64,000 nucleotides of DNA. Origin: Nonomuraea glycinis (GTDB lineage: Bacteria > Actinomycetota > Actinomycetes > Streptosporangiales > Streptosporangiaceae). This document shows positions 56,729 to 64,000 of the stretch, one piece after another. A model generated the notes under the pieces. That model was not told the origin of the DNA, did not search any database, and saw only the letters and a list, made by a program, of their open reading frames with translations. The stretch lies in the NCBI RefSeq assembly GCF_014646515.1, contig NZ_BMNK01000014.1, positions 62,001 through 126,000 of the forward strand, written 5' to 3'. A program made the translations under genes and the position numbers. How positions within the stretch are numbered: position 1 is the first letter of the stretch; every line of letters starts with the position of its first letter.

Positions 56729-57748
56729 CTACCCCGCCGCGGGCGGGTGCGGGTCGCCGAGGTACGGGAACCGGTCCAGGAAGTCGGTGTGCGGCGTCAG
56801 CCCGGTGGGCGGCGCCTCGTTCTTGGTGAGGAACGCGACGCGGATGTCGATGACGTCCTCGGTGAACGTCCGGCCATTGGGATACGCGGCGGGCTTGGAC
56901 TGGTCGAAGTGCAGCACGTCCGGCAGGAGGCCGTGCTCGTCGAGCGCGGTGATCGCCTCCTCGCGCGAGTAGCCGCCGGTGTGGCCCAGCAGGTGGACGA
57001 ACTGGTCCGTCCACTTTTCCCGGTCGTTGACCGGCTCACTGGCGTTGTACTCCAGCTTCGTGTCGTCGGTGTTGAAGAAGCTGCTCATCGACGGGTGCCC
57101 GGCCCGGTCCGCGTGGAAGAGCTCGCCGTCGCGCAGGACGCTGCACCGGCCCCAGATGCGCAGCTCGGACTCGGGCGCCAGCTCCGCGGTCGGCAGTTCG
57201 ATGGCCATGGAGAAGACATTGGCCGTGGCATTGGAGTCGACGCCGGTCCACGGGGACTTCCCGCCCAGGTGCGGTGCGGTGAAATTACGTTTGCCGCTGG
57301 TGTCGAACAAATTCTTGATGCCGTCGAAGTCGAAGAAGAAGGCGTCACTGCGGCTACCGGCGGCCACCTGGTAATCGCCGCTGCCGACCACGTTGGCCTG
57401 GGGGGCGAAGGAGACGGCCGCATCCGACACGATCTTGGTGCCGACCGCCTCGGGCTTGCGGGACTCCGCACCGGTCGCCATGAAGACGCTGTAGGTCTGG
57501 GAGCCGTCGGCCTCCGGCGGGTTGAAGACCCAGCTGAAGGCGACGTCGGTGAGGTAGTCACCGTCGTTGTCGACGTTCATGCGGTAGACGGCGTCGGGGT
57601 GCAGGGCGTCCGCGTTGGGATTGGCGTTGAGGATGAGAACGGTCCTGCTCGGATCGCCGGGCGCCGCGAAGGCGTACAGGTCACACAGATCGAGACGCTG
57701 GTCGCCGAGCGGTGGGCCGAGGCTGAGGCCGGTGAAGTGGTTGGACAT
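56729..57748 (-). CDS. DUF4331-family protein
   Basis: A 339-residue protein that begins MSNHFTGLSLGPPLGDQRLD and contains DLYAFAAPGDPSRTVLILNA, YRMNVDNDGDYLTDVAFSWV, DDTKLEYNASEPVNDREKWT and FHADRAGHPSMSSFF. These are the hallmarks of DUF4331. No signal peptide is visible. The function is unknown; the acidic NDGD segments suggest metal binding. Confidence 0.9.
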   Translation of the reverse strand: MSNHFTGLSLGPPLGDQRLDLCDLYAFAAPGDPSRTVLILNANPNADALHPDAVYRMNVDNDGDYLTDVAFSWVFNPPEADGSQTYSVFMATGAESRKPEAVGTKIVSDAAVSFAPQANVVGSGDYQVAAGSRSDAFFFDFDGIKNLFDTSGKRNFTAPHLGGKSPWTGVDSNATANVFSMAIELPTAELAPESELRIWGRCSVLRDGELFHADRAGHPSMSSFFNTDDTKLEYNASEPVNDREKWTDQFVHLLGHTGGYSREEAITALDEHGLLPDVLHFDQSKPAAYPNGRTFTEDVIDIRVAFLTKNEAPPTGLTPHTDFLDRFPYLGDPHPPAAG

Positions 57749-57827
57749 GAGAGGGCCTTTCCCTGTCCGCCTGCCGGAAAACCGGCCTAAAGACCGTTTT
57801 GTGACATCCGGATCACAGGGAATGGCT

Positions 57828-57854
57828 CAGCCCCCGGTCGTGGACCGGGGGCTG
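57828..57854. terminator. Strong intrinsic-terminator-like hairpin
   Basis: CAGCCCCCGGTC (57828-57839) and GACCGGGGGCTG (57843-57854) form a perfect 12-base-pair stem with a GTG loop, just after the stop codon of the secreted hydrolase. It has no T-run, as is common in actinomycetes. Confidence 0.8.
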
Positions 57855-57870
57855 TGGTGGGGGTCGAGGG

Positions 57871-59427
57871 TCAGGACTTGGGGCCGGCGCAGGTGAGGTC
57901 CTTGGCCGGCAGGGTGCCCTTGGTCAGGAAGGCGACGGTGGCCTTGTCGGCGCAGGTCGAGCCGGTGGCGTAGGCGAAGTGGCCGCCGTGTTCGACACCG
58001 ACGAAGCCGGCGCGGTCACCCAGTGCCTTGCGCATTCCCCGGCCCGCGGCCCACGGGGTGGCGTTGTCGCGGCGGTTCTGCAGGATCAGGACGTTACGCG
58101 GACCGTGCGAGGTGACCTTGACCAGCGGCTCGATCGGCTTCTTCGACCAGAACGCGCACGGCAGGATGTTGTTGGGCATGCCGGCGCTCAGCGGGTACTT
58201 CGCGCGCGCGGCCGCGGTGGCGTCGGCGTAGGAGTCCACGTCGCGTGACCAGGTGGTGTCCCCGCAGATCATGGCCAGGGCCATGGTGACCTGGTTGTCG
58301 GCCGGCACGCCCTTCGCGGCCGGGGTCTCGGCGAAGATCTGGCGGAGCACGGCGACGTCCGCGTCCCTCGGGGCCTTGCCGGCGGCCAGGTCGGCCGCCG
58401 CCTTCCAGAACTGGGTGAGCGCTGGGACCGTTTCGTTGTGCTGCAACATCTGGTACGTGACGCCGCGCAGCAGCGCACCGCTGATGGCCGCCGGCGTGCC
58501 CGGCACCGCGGCCGGCTTGCGGTCGAGGCGGTCGGCCAGCTTGAGGAAGGTATCGGTGACCTTGTCGGCGGTGCCGCCCAGCTTGAGGTTGGCGTTGTCC
58601 GCGGCGGCGACGCGGGCGGCGTCCGGGAACCGGTCGTTCATGCCCTGGTTCCACGTGTTCAGCATTTTCGCCCACGCCTTGTTCGGGTCGACGTTCCCCT
58701 CCAGCACCATCCGGTCGGTGTTGCGGGGGAACAGGGAGGTGTAGACCGCGCCGAGGTAGGTGCCGAAGGACTGGCCCCAGTAGGAGATCTTCCGCTCGCC
58801 GAGCGCCTGGCGGATGCGATCCATGTCGCGCGCCGTGTTCGCGCTGGTGAAGAACCGGAGCTTGTCACCGACCGTGGCGCACTGCTTGGCGACGGCGCGC
58901 GCGGCGGTGATGTTGCCCTTGATCGAGCCGCCGGCGCCGGGGTAGGGGAACACGGTGAGGAGGCCGCTACCGGACAGACCGCAGCTCATCGGGGTGCTGC
59001 GGCCGACGCCGCGTGCGTCGAACCCGATCAGGTCGTAGGAGTCCAGCACCGTCTTCGGCAGGGTCTGCGCCATCTGGCCGGGCATGTCCAGGCCCTGCAG
59101 TCCCGGGCCGCCCGGATTGAACAGCAGGACGCCGCGCTTCTTGCCGTCCTTGGCGGTGGCGATCCTGGAGACCGCGACCGTGATGGTCTCTCCCTTGGGG
59201 TGGCGGTAGTCCAGGGGCACCTTGACCGTGCCGCAGGTCTGCCTGGGGTCCCGCTTGGCGCCCGGCGCGAGCTCCGGGCACCCGCCCCACTTGATCGAGG
59301 ACTGGACGTGGCCGGTGGTCGCTTCGGCCCTGGCGCTTGCCGGCTGACCGCCGATGATCGCCCCCGCCGCCGCGCTCGCGGCCAGGGTGCCGGCGACGAT
59401 GATCCGTACGCGGATGCTGCTTTCCAT
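57871..59427 (-). CDS. Secreted alpha/beta hydrolase, tripeptidyl aminopeptidase (TAP) type
   Basis: A 518-residue exported protease-like hydrolase. The signal peptide MESSIRVRIIVAGTLAASAA ends near PASARA. Core motifs are GVLLFNPGGPGLQGLDM (oxyanion), ISYWGQSFGTYLGAVYTSLF (nucleophile Ser), NRRDNATPWAAGRGM (Asp) and VGVEHGGHFAYATGSTC (His). The SlpD/SlpE/TAP family of Streptomyces releases tripeptides from protein N-termini. ATG 59427 follows GGAGGG. It is divergent from the histidine kinase gene at 59616. Confidence 0.92.
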   Translation of the reverse strand: MESSIRVRIIVAGTLAASAAAGAIIGGQPASARAEATTGHVQSSIKWGGCPELAPGAKRDPRQTCGTVKVPLDYRHPKGETITVAVSRIATAKDGKKRGVLLFNPGGPGLQGLDMPGQMAQTLPKTVLDSYDLIGFDARGVGRSTPMSCGLSGSGLLTVFPYPGAGGSIKGNITAARAVAKQCATVGDKLRFFTSANTARDMDRIRQALGERKISYWGQSFGTYLGAVYTSLFPRNTDRMVLEGNVDPNKAWAKMLNTWNQGMNDRFPDAARVAAADNANLKLGGTADKVTDTFLKLADRLDRKPAAVPGTPAAISGALLRGVTYQMLQHNETVPALTQFWKAAADLAAGKAPRDADVAVLRQIFAETPAAKGVPADNQVTMALAMICGDTTWSRDVDSYADATAAARAKYPLSAGMPNNILPCAFWSKKPIEPLVKVTSHGPRNVLILQNRRDNATPWAAGRGMRKALGDRAGFVGVEHGGHFAYATGSTCADKATVAFLTKGTLPAKDLTCAGPKS

Positions 59428-59615
59428 GGTGCTGCCCTCCGAATGCCAGTTATGCCGCGATCTGACCTCGCGGTAGACCGTGGTTCCGGCCTCTGGGGAG
59501 AAAAGTAGAAGTTGAGGGCCCTGTCCCGAATCACTGCGCTGCGGACATTCCGTGTAGCTCACATGAGGGACAAACGCGGCAACATCCACGATCGGAGATC
59601 GCTAGGCTCTGAGCC

Positions 59616-60791
59616 ATGCCGTGGACCTGGGTCAGCGACCGCTCGCGAAGGTTGCGGGACGCGTGGCACGTCTACGACGCCGTGGTGTGGGACCGGTGGC
59701 TGGCCGTCGTGTTCACCGGGCTGGCGTTCGTGCCGGCGCTGTCGATCATGAGCGTCCAGTTCGGCAACCTGCCAGGACGCCCGGCCGACGCGTTCACGAT
59801 CGTCCTGATCCTGGCGCAGACGCTGCCCCTCGCCGTACGCACCCGGTGGCCCGCCGCGTGTCTGGCGATCAATGGCGCGTCTTTCGTGGTCCACGAGACG
59901 GTCGGCTACCCGATGCAGTTCGGCACCGTGACGGTGTACCTTGCGCTCTACTCGGTGGGCGCGCACCAGGAGCGGTTCCGGCGCGTCATCGCCGCCGTGC
60001 TGTCGGCCGCGTACGTCGTGCTGTGCGTGACCATGCACCTGCTCGGCTCACCGGTGCTGCTGAGCGAGTTCCTGGTGTTCTACCTGCTTTTCGCCGCGTG
60101 CTGGGTGCTCGGCGCGTTCGTCCGCGGGCAACGGTCCCAGGAGGCCGAGCGACGGCGGCTCGCCGCCGTGGCCGCGACCGCCGCCGAGCGGGCGCGCATC
60201 GCGCGCGAGCTGCACGACGTGGTGACCCACCACGTCACCGGCATCGTCGTGCAGGCCGACTCCACCCAGTTCGTGGTCACGTCGCCGGACCGCGTGGGCA
60301 CGGCACTGACCACGATCGGCGACGCCGGCCGCCGGGCCCTGGCCGAGCTGCGGCACCTGCTGGACGTGCTGGAGGCGACCGGAGAGTCGGCCACGCCCGT
60401 CACAGGAACCATGCGAGACCTGGTGGAACAGACCCGAAGCGGCGGCCAACCGGTGACACTGGTGGAGGACGGCGACCAGCCCGCACTCCCGATCGGCGTG
60501 CGGCTGGCCCTGTACCGGGCGGTACAGGAGGGCCTGACGAACGCCGTCAAATACGCCGAGGGCCGCCCGACCACGGTGCGGGTCGACTACCGGGACGACC
60601 GGGTGGAGGCCGAGGTGACGAACGCCGCCGCCGTGGTGTCCGTCGGCGCCAGAAGCGGCCTCTCCGGCGGCCGCGGCCTGGCCGGACTGCGCGACCGGAT
60701 AGGCGCGCTTGGCGGCGAGCTGGCCGCGGGCGAGCAACCTGACGGCGGTTTCCGGCTGTACGCGTCGATCCCCGTAGGCGGTGCCGAATGA
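59616..60791 (+). CDS. Sensor histidine kinase, NarL/LiaS type
   Basis: A 391-residue membrane kinase. Residues about 25-165 form four to five membrane spans with short loops. The HisKA_3 dimerisation helix has the phospho-His in ERARIARELHDVVTHHVTGI, and the HATPase domain has AVQEGLTNAVKYAEG (N box) and SGGRGLAGLRDRIGALGGEL (G box). It senses an unknown membrane or envelope signal. It overlaps its response regulator by ATGA. Confidence 0.94.
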   Translation: MPWTWVSDRSRRLRDAWHVYDAVVWDRWLAVVFTGLAFVPALSIMSVQFGNLPGRPADAFTIVLILAQTLPLAVRTRWPAACLAINGASFVVHETVGYPMQFGTVTVYLALYSVGAHQERFRRVIAAVLSAAYVVLCVTMHLLGSPVLLSEFLVFYLLFAACWVLGAFVRGQRSQEAERRRLAAVAATAAERARIARELHDVVTHHVTGIVVQADSTQFVVTSPDRVGTALTTIGDAGRRALAELRHLLDVLEATGESATPVTGTMRDLVEQTRSGGQPVTLVEDGDQPALPIGVRLALYRAVQEGLTNAVKYAEGRPTTVRVDYRDDRVEAEVTNAAAVVSVGARSGLSGGRGLAGLRDRIGALGGELAAGEQPDGGFRLYASIPVGGAE

Positions 60792-61462
60792 CCATCCGCG
60801 TCATGATCTGCGAGGACCAGGAGATCGTCCGTACCGGCTATGTGACGTCGTTCGACGCGCAGCCGGACATGACGGTGGTCGGCGTGGCCGCCGACGGCCC
60901 GGCCGCGATCGAGGCGATCATCGGCCTGAAGCCCGACGTGGTGGTCATGGACATCCACATGCCGCTGATGGACGGCATCGAGGTGACGCGGCGCATCGCC
61001 GGCCCCGGTGTCGTCGCGCCGCCGAAGGTGCTGGTGGTGACCACGTTCAACGTGGACAAGTACGTCTACGAAGCCCTGCGCGCCGGAGCCAGCGGCTTCC
61101 TGCTGAAGGACGCCCCCCTTCTGGAGCTGGTGAACGGCGTCCGCACCGTCGCCCGCGGCGAGTCCCTGCTGTCCCCCACCGTGACCCGTACCCTCATAGG
61201 CCGCTTCGCCGACCGCCTCCGCCCGACGACCCCCACCCCCGCCGAGGATCCGCTGGCCGTCCTGGCCCCCCGCGAACGCGAGGTGCTGCGCCTGATCGCG
61301 CGTGGCCTGTCCAACGCCGAGATAGCCGCGGAGCTGGTCATCAGCTTCGAGACCGTCCGAACGTACGTCTCCCGGATCCTCACCAAACTGGACCTGCGCG
61401 ACCGCGTCCAAGCCGTGGTCTTCGCCTACCGCACCGGCTTCGCCGACGACCAACAAAGCTGA
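60788..61462 (+). CDS. Response regulator, NarL/LuxR type
   Basis: A 224-residue regulator. The receiver domain has the acidic pocket ICEDQEIVR, the phospho-Asp in DVVVMDIHMPLMDGIEV and the Lys in GFLLKDAPL. The C-terminal LuxR helix-turn-helix is LAPREREVLRLIARGLSNAE and VRTYVSRILTKLDLRDR. It is paired with the kinase just upstream. Its stop codon is inside an 18-base tandem repeat. Confidence 0.95.
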   Translation: MTIRVMICEDQEIVRTGYVTSFDAQPDMTVVGVAADGPAAIEAIIGLKPDVVVMDIHMPLMDGIEVTRRIAGPGVVAPPKVLVVTTFNVDKYVYEALRAGASGFLLKDAPLLELVNGVRTVARGESLLSPTVTRTLIGRFADRLRPTTPTPAEDPLAVLAPREREVLRLIARGLSNAEIAAELVISFETVRTYVSRILTKLDLRDRVQAVVFAYRTGFADDQQS

Positions 61463-61491
61463 CGGCCAAGGACAAGCTGACGGCCAAGGAA
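61456..61491 (+). repeat. 18-base tandem duplication across the response-regulator stop codon
   Basis: AAGCTGACGGCCAAGGAC (61456-61473) is followed by the same 18 bases with one change (61474-61491). The TGA of the regulator is in the first copy. Confidence 0.9.
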
Positions 61492-61528
61492 AGCGTCCGC
61501 GAGCGAGAACGCCGCCTGGACCGGCGGA

Positions 61529-62815
61529 TCACGCTCGGGTGCGTACATGCTCCACGGCGGCGGCGATGATCTCGTCCTGACCGGGCTCCACCGCACGCAG
61601 GTCGAGCACCAGCCGCCCATCGGTGATCCGGCCGATCACAGGAGGATCGTAGGAGCGCAGTCGCAGGGCGAGGCTCTCGTCCACGGCGATCCCCGCGCTG
61701 GGCAGCTCCACTCCCGGCGCGCCTCCGCCGCCGACCCTGGCGATGGTCGGCACCGCCTCCGCGTGCCCGCCGAGCCGTCGCGCGAGACGTTCCGCGCGTT
61801 CCCTGAGCTCGGCGACGCTCGCATGGAGCGACCGGTGCACCGGCGGCCGCGGGCCGCGCAGGGTCGCTTCGAGCGCGGCCAGGGTGAGCTTGTCCACCCG
61901 CAGCGCGCGGGCGAGGGGATGGCGGCGCAGCCGTGCCACGAGGTCTTCCCGGCCGAGCAGAAGGCCCGCCTGCGGGCCGCCGAGGAGTTTGTCGCCGCTG
62001 GCGGTGACCAGGTCCGCGCCCTGGAGCAGAGCAGTGGCCGCGTCCGGTTCGTCGGGCAGCAGCGGTTCCGGGCGCAGCAGTCCTGAGCCGATGTCGGCCA
62101 CCACGGGCGGCCCGATCGTGGCGAGCTCCTCGATGGAGACCTCGCGGGTGAAGCCCTCGATCCGGTAGTTGGACGGATGCACCTTGAGGATGAAGCCGGT
62201 GTCCTGGCCACAGGCGTTCCGGTAGTCCCGCAGGGCGGTCCTGTTCGTGGTGCCGACCTCGCGGAGCCGGCAGCCGGTGGACTCCAGCAGCTCGGGCACC
62301 CGGAATCCATCGCCGATCTCCACCAGCTCGCCGCGGCTGATGACGATCTCCTTGCCCCGCGCGAGCACCGTGGCGGCGAGCACGAGCGCGGCCGCGTTGT
62401 TGTTGACCACGTGCACGGCCTGCGCCTCGGGGACCGCCTGCGCGAGCGCGGCGAGAACCGTACGGCCACGGGGGGCGCGCTGTCCGCCGGCGAGGTCGAA
62501 CTCGACGTCGGTGTAGCCGGCGGCCGCGGTGACCGCCGCGACGGCGGCGGGTGAGAGCGGAGCCCGGCCCAGATTGGTGTGCACGAGAACCCCGGTGGCG
62601 TTGACGACGCTCTTCAGGCCGCCCGCGGTCGCCGGCAAGAGCGCGAGCGCGATGTCCGCGGCGCCGTCGGGGTCGGCGAAGCCCTCGCGGACCTGCTGCT
62701 GGGCGCTCACCACCGCTGCCTTGACGAGGTCACGGCCGAGCGTCTTCTGCGCGGCGGCCAACCGGGGGTCGTTCAGCATGACATCGGTCCGCGGCACTGA
62801 ACTGCGTCGATCCAC
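61529..62815 (-). CDS. selA: L-seryl-tRNA(Sec) selenium transferase
   Basis: A 428-residue PLP enzyme that converts Ser-tRNA(Sec) to Sec-tRNA(Sec) using selenophosphate. VNATGVLVHTNLGRAPLS, HVVNNNAAALVLAA, FILKVHPSNYRIEGFT, VADIGSGLL and the PLP-lysine motif VTASGDKLLGGPQAGLL are all present. The GTG start at 62815 gives an N-terminus (SVPRTDVMLNDPRL) matching the SelA consensus. It lies 29 bases downstream of tRNA-Sec on the same strand and could be co-transcribed with it. Confidence 0.96.
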   Translation of the reverse strand: MDRRSSVPRTDVMLNDPRLAAAQKTLGRDLVKAAVVSAQQQVREGFADPDGAADIALALLPATAGGLKSVVNATGVLVHTNLGRAPLSPAAVAAVTAAAGYTDVEFDLAGGQRAPRGRTVLAALAQAVPEAQAVHVVNNNAAALVLAATVLARGKEIVISRGELVEIGDGFRVPELLESTGCRLREVGTTNRTALRDYRNACGQDTGFILKVHPSNYRIEGFTREVSIEELATIGPPVVADIGSGLLRPEPLLPDEPDAATALLQGADLVTASGDKLLGGPQAGLLLGREDLVARLRRHPLARALRVDKLTLAALEATLRGPRPPVHRSLHASVAELRERAERLARRLGGHAEAVPTIARVGGGGAPGVELPSAGIAVDESLALRLRSYDPPVIGRITDGRLVLDLRAVEPGQDEIIAAAVEHVRTRA

Positions 62816-62844
62816 TTGAGACCACCCCAGAATTCGCCGATCAG

Positions 62845-62937
62845 CGGAGGCGGACGGGAATCGAACCCGCCGCGCCGAGATGCTCGGCGCCACTGGTTTT
62901 GAAGACCAGGAGGGCCACCAGACTCCTAAACGCCTCC
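62845..62937 (-). tRNA. selC: tRNA-Sec (anticodon TCA)
   Basis: A 93-base tRNA gene. The acceptor stem is GGAGGCG with CGCCTCC and a G discriminator. The anticodon arm CTGGT-CTTCAAA-ACCAG carries TCA. The long variable arm is a perfect 8-base-pair hairpin, GCGCCGAG-CAT-CTCGGCGC. The T arm contains GGTTCGATTCC. CCA is not encoded. The TCA anticodon, 93-base length and neighbouring selA and selD leave little doubt. Confidence 0.96.
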
Positions 62938-62955
62938 AGAGTGGATCATAGACCT

Positions 62956-63951
62956 ATGAACAACATCAGGCTCACGCAGTATGGCAACGGAGGCGGCTGC
63001 AGTTGCAAGATCCCTCCGGGGGAGCTGGAGGATCTGGTCGCCGGACTCTCGCCGGCCTCTTCTCCGTCGACAGGCCGGTTGCTGCTGGGAATCGATCAGG
63101 GCGACGACGCCGCGGTGCTCCAGGTGGACGACGCGGCCTCGGCCATCGTCGCGACGACGGACTTCTTCACCCCTGTCGTGGACGATCCGTACGACTTCGG
63201 CAGGATCGCGGCCACCAACGCGCTCTCCGACGTCTACGCCGTCGGCGGCGAGCCCGTCCTGGCCCTGAATCTGCTCGGCTGGCCCCGCGACGTGTTGCCC
63301 ATGGAGCTCGCTCGCGAGGTTCTGCGCGGCGGATCCGCGATGGCCCAGGCAGCGGGCTGCCATCTCGCCGGGGGCCACAGCATCGACGACCCCCACCCCA
63401 AGTACGGGCTGGCCGTCACCGGCCTCGCCGACCCCGGCCGGCTGCTGCGTGTGGACGCGGGCAAACCCGGCATCCCCCTCACGCTGACCAAACCTCTCGG
63501 CATCGGCGTGCTCAACACGCGGCACAAGGCGACCGGGGAGGTCTTCCCTGAGGCGGTCGCCGCGATGACGACGCTCAACCGGGACGCGTCCCGGTTGGCG
63601 CTGGCGGCGGGGATTCTGTGCGCCACCGACGTCACCGGTTTCGGCCTGCTCGGCCATCTCTACAAGCTGGCCAGGGCGAGCGGTGTGTCCGCCGTCGTCG
63701 ACAGCGCCGCCGTGCCTTACCTGGACGGAGCGCGAGAGGCCATCCGGGACGGGTACATCAGCGGCGGATCCCGCCGGAACCTCGACTGGATCGCCCCCCA
63801 CTGCGACTTCGGCGACCTGCCGGAGAACGAGCGGCTTCTCCTCGCCGACGCGCAGACCTCAGGCGGCCTGCTCGTCGCGGGCGAGCTCCCTGGTTTTCCG
63901 GTGATAGGTGAACTCGTCCCTCGTGGCGAACACCTGCTGATCCTGAAATAG
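62956..63951 (+). CDS. selD: Selenophosphate synthase
   Basis: A 331-residue enzyme that makes selenophosphate from selenide and ATP. The N-terminal IRLTQYGNGGGCSCKIPP carries the catalytic Cys (cysteine form, encoded by TGC, not Sec) and Lys. DQGDDAAVLQVD, TTDFFTPVVDDPYDFGRIAA, AGGHSIDDPHPKYGLAVTG and CATDVTGFGLLGHL follow. ATG 62956 is chosen over upstream starts that would lie in the tRNA. It is divergent from tRNA-Sec/selA with 18 bases between. Confidence 0.96.
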   Translation: MNNIRLTQYGNGGGCSCKIPPGELEDLVAGLSPASSPSTGRLLLGIDQGDDAAVLQVDDAASAIVATTDFFTPVVDDPYDFGRIAATNALSDVYAVGGEPVLALNLLGWPRDVLPMELAREVLRGGSAMAQAAGCHLAGGHSIDDPHPKYGLAVTGLADPGRLLRVDAGKPGIPLTLTKPLGIGVLNTRHKATGEVFPEAVAAMTTLNRDASRLALAAGILCATDVTGFGLLGHLYKLARASGVSAVVDSAAVPYLDGAREAIRDGYISGGSRRNLDWIAPHCDFGDLPENERLLLADAQTSGGLLVAGELPGFPVIGELVPRGEHLLILK

Positions 63952-64000
63952 CGGGAGGACCGTCTTGTCGTCCCGGCACCGGACGGGAGGACCCCACGGT

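Noticed and set aside
62899..62955. Upstream start for selD giving 19 more residues
   Set aside because: That start lies inside tRNA-Sec on the opposite strand, and ATG 62956 matches the SelD consensus N-terminus.

Overview
The window is very GC-rich, with tightly packed genes, many GTG/TTG starts and frequent ATGA/GTGA stop-start overlaps. It carries an SAM-methyltransferase of the type that multiplies in actinomycetes, tandem TetR regulators and an ebo cluster. All of this points to a filamentous actinobacterium (Streptosporangiales or Streptomyces-like); the genus cannot be fixed from the sequence. No stretch longer than 300 bases lacks a gene or a described element. The last 49 bases (63952-64000) hold nothing I can support.

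Bases 1-25.9 kb are a catabolic island. It has a partial HpaB-type flavin monooxygenase (minus strand, cut by the window edge), an Asp/Glu-racemase-like protein, a Rieske oxygenase with its reductase, a molybdenum hydroxylase (2Fe-2S subunit plus a Mo/FAD fusion), an MhpB/LigB-type extradiol ring-cleavage dioxygenase, several alpha/beta hydrolases and an M20-like protein. A minus-strand ABC importer/asparaginase/MFS/TetR block (18.5-12.0 kb) follows. The lower meta-cleavage pathway (hydratase, acylating acetaldehyde dehydrogenase, hydroxy-oxovalerate aldolase, MhpC-like hydrolase) sits at 19.6-23.3 kb, followed by an LLM flavin oxidoreductase and an MmgE/PrpD protein. A 15-bp operator of the form YCGTACnnnGTACSG recurs at five promoters, including that of the TetR gene. 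A second motif, GTTCC-N7-GGAAC, occurs at the hpaB promoter and over the start of the IclR gene. Together the genes look like import, hydroxylation, ring cleavage and conversion to pyruvate and acetyl-CoA of an aromatic, possibly N-heteroaromatic, compound. The substrate is inferred, not shown.

Bases 25.9-33.9 kb hold a complete CoA-thioester beta-oxidation operon: ligase, methylacyl-CoA racemase, acyl-CoA dehydrogenase, MaoC hydratase pair, SDR and SCP2-type thiolase. A double-headed TetR repressor is divergent from it. Bases 34.0-40.8 kb are an ebo metabolite-traffic cluster: EboF, EboE, EboB, EboA, a TIM-barrel isomerase, a UbiA prenyltransferase EboC and a myo-inositol-phosphate-synthase-like protein where EboD would be expected. 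Bases 41.0-49.6 kb are a LacI-controlled glycan locus (glycosidase, CUT1 ABC importer, GH38 alpha-mannosidase) with two matching LacI operators.

Bases 49.7-61.5 kb are assorted single genes: a secreted hydrolase, a quinone reductase/AraC pair, an SAM methyltransferase, a TetR/O-methyltransferase pair with a clear operator, an APC permease, a DUF4331 protein, a secreted tripeptidyl-peptidase-type hydrolase and a NarL-type two-component system. Bases 61.5-64 kb carry the selenocysteine machinery: selA and tRNA-Sec on the minus strand and selD divergent.

A striking feature is repeated tandem duplication at gene ends and stop/start junctions (units of 32, 38, 47, 11 and 18 bp). In two places this has produced overlapping mini-ORFs that look like a translational relay.
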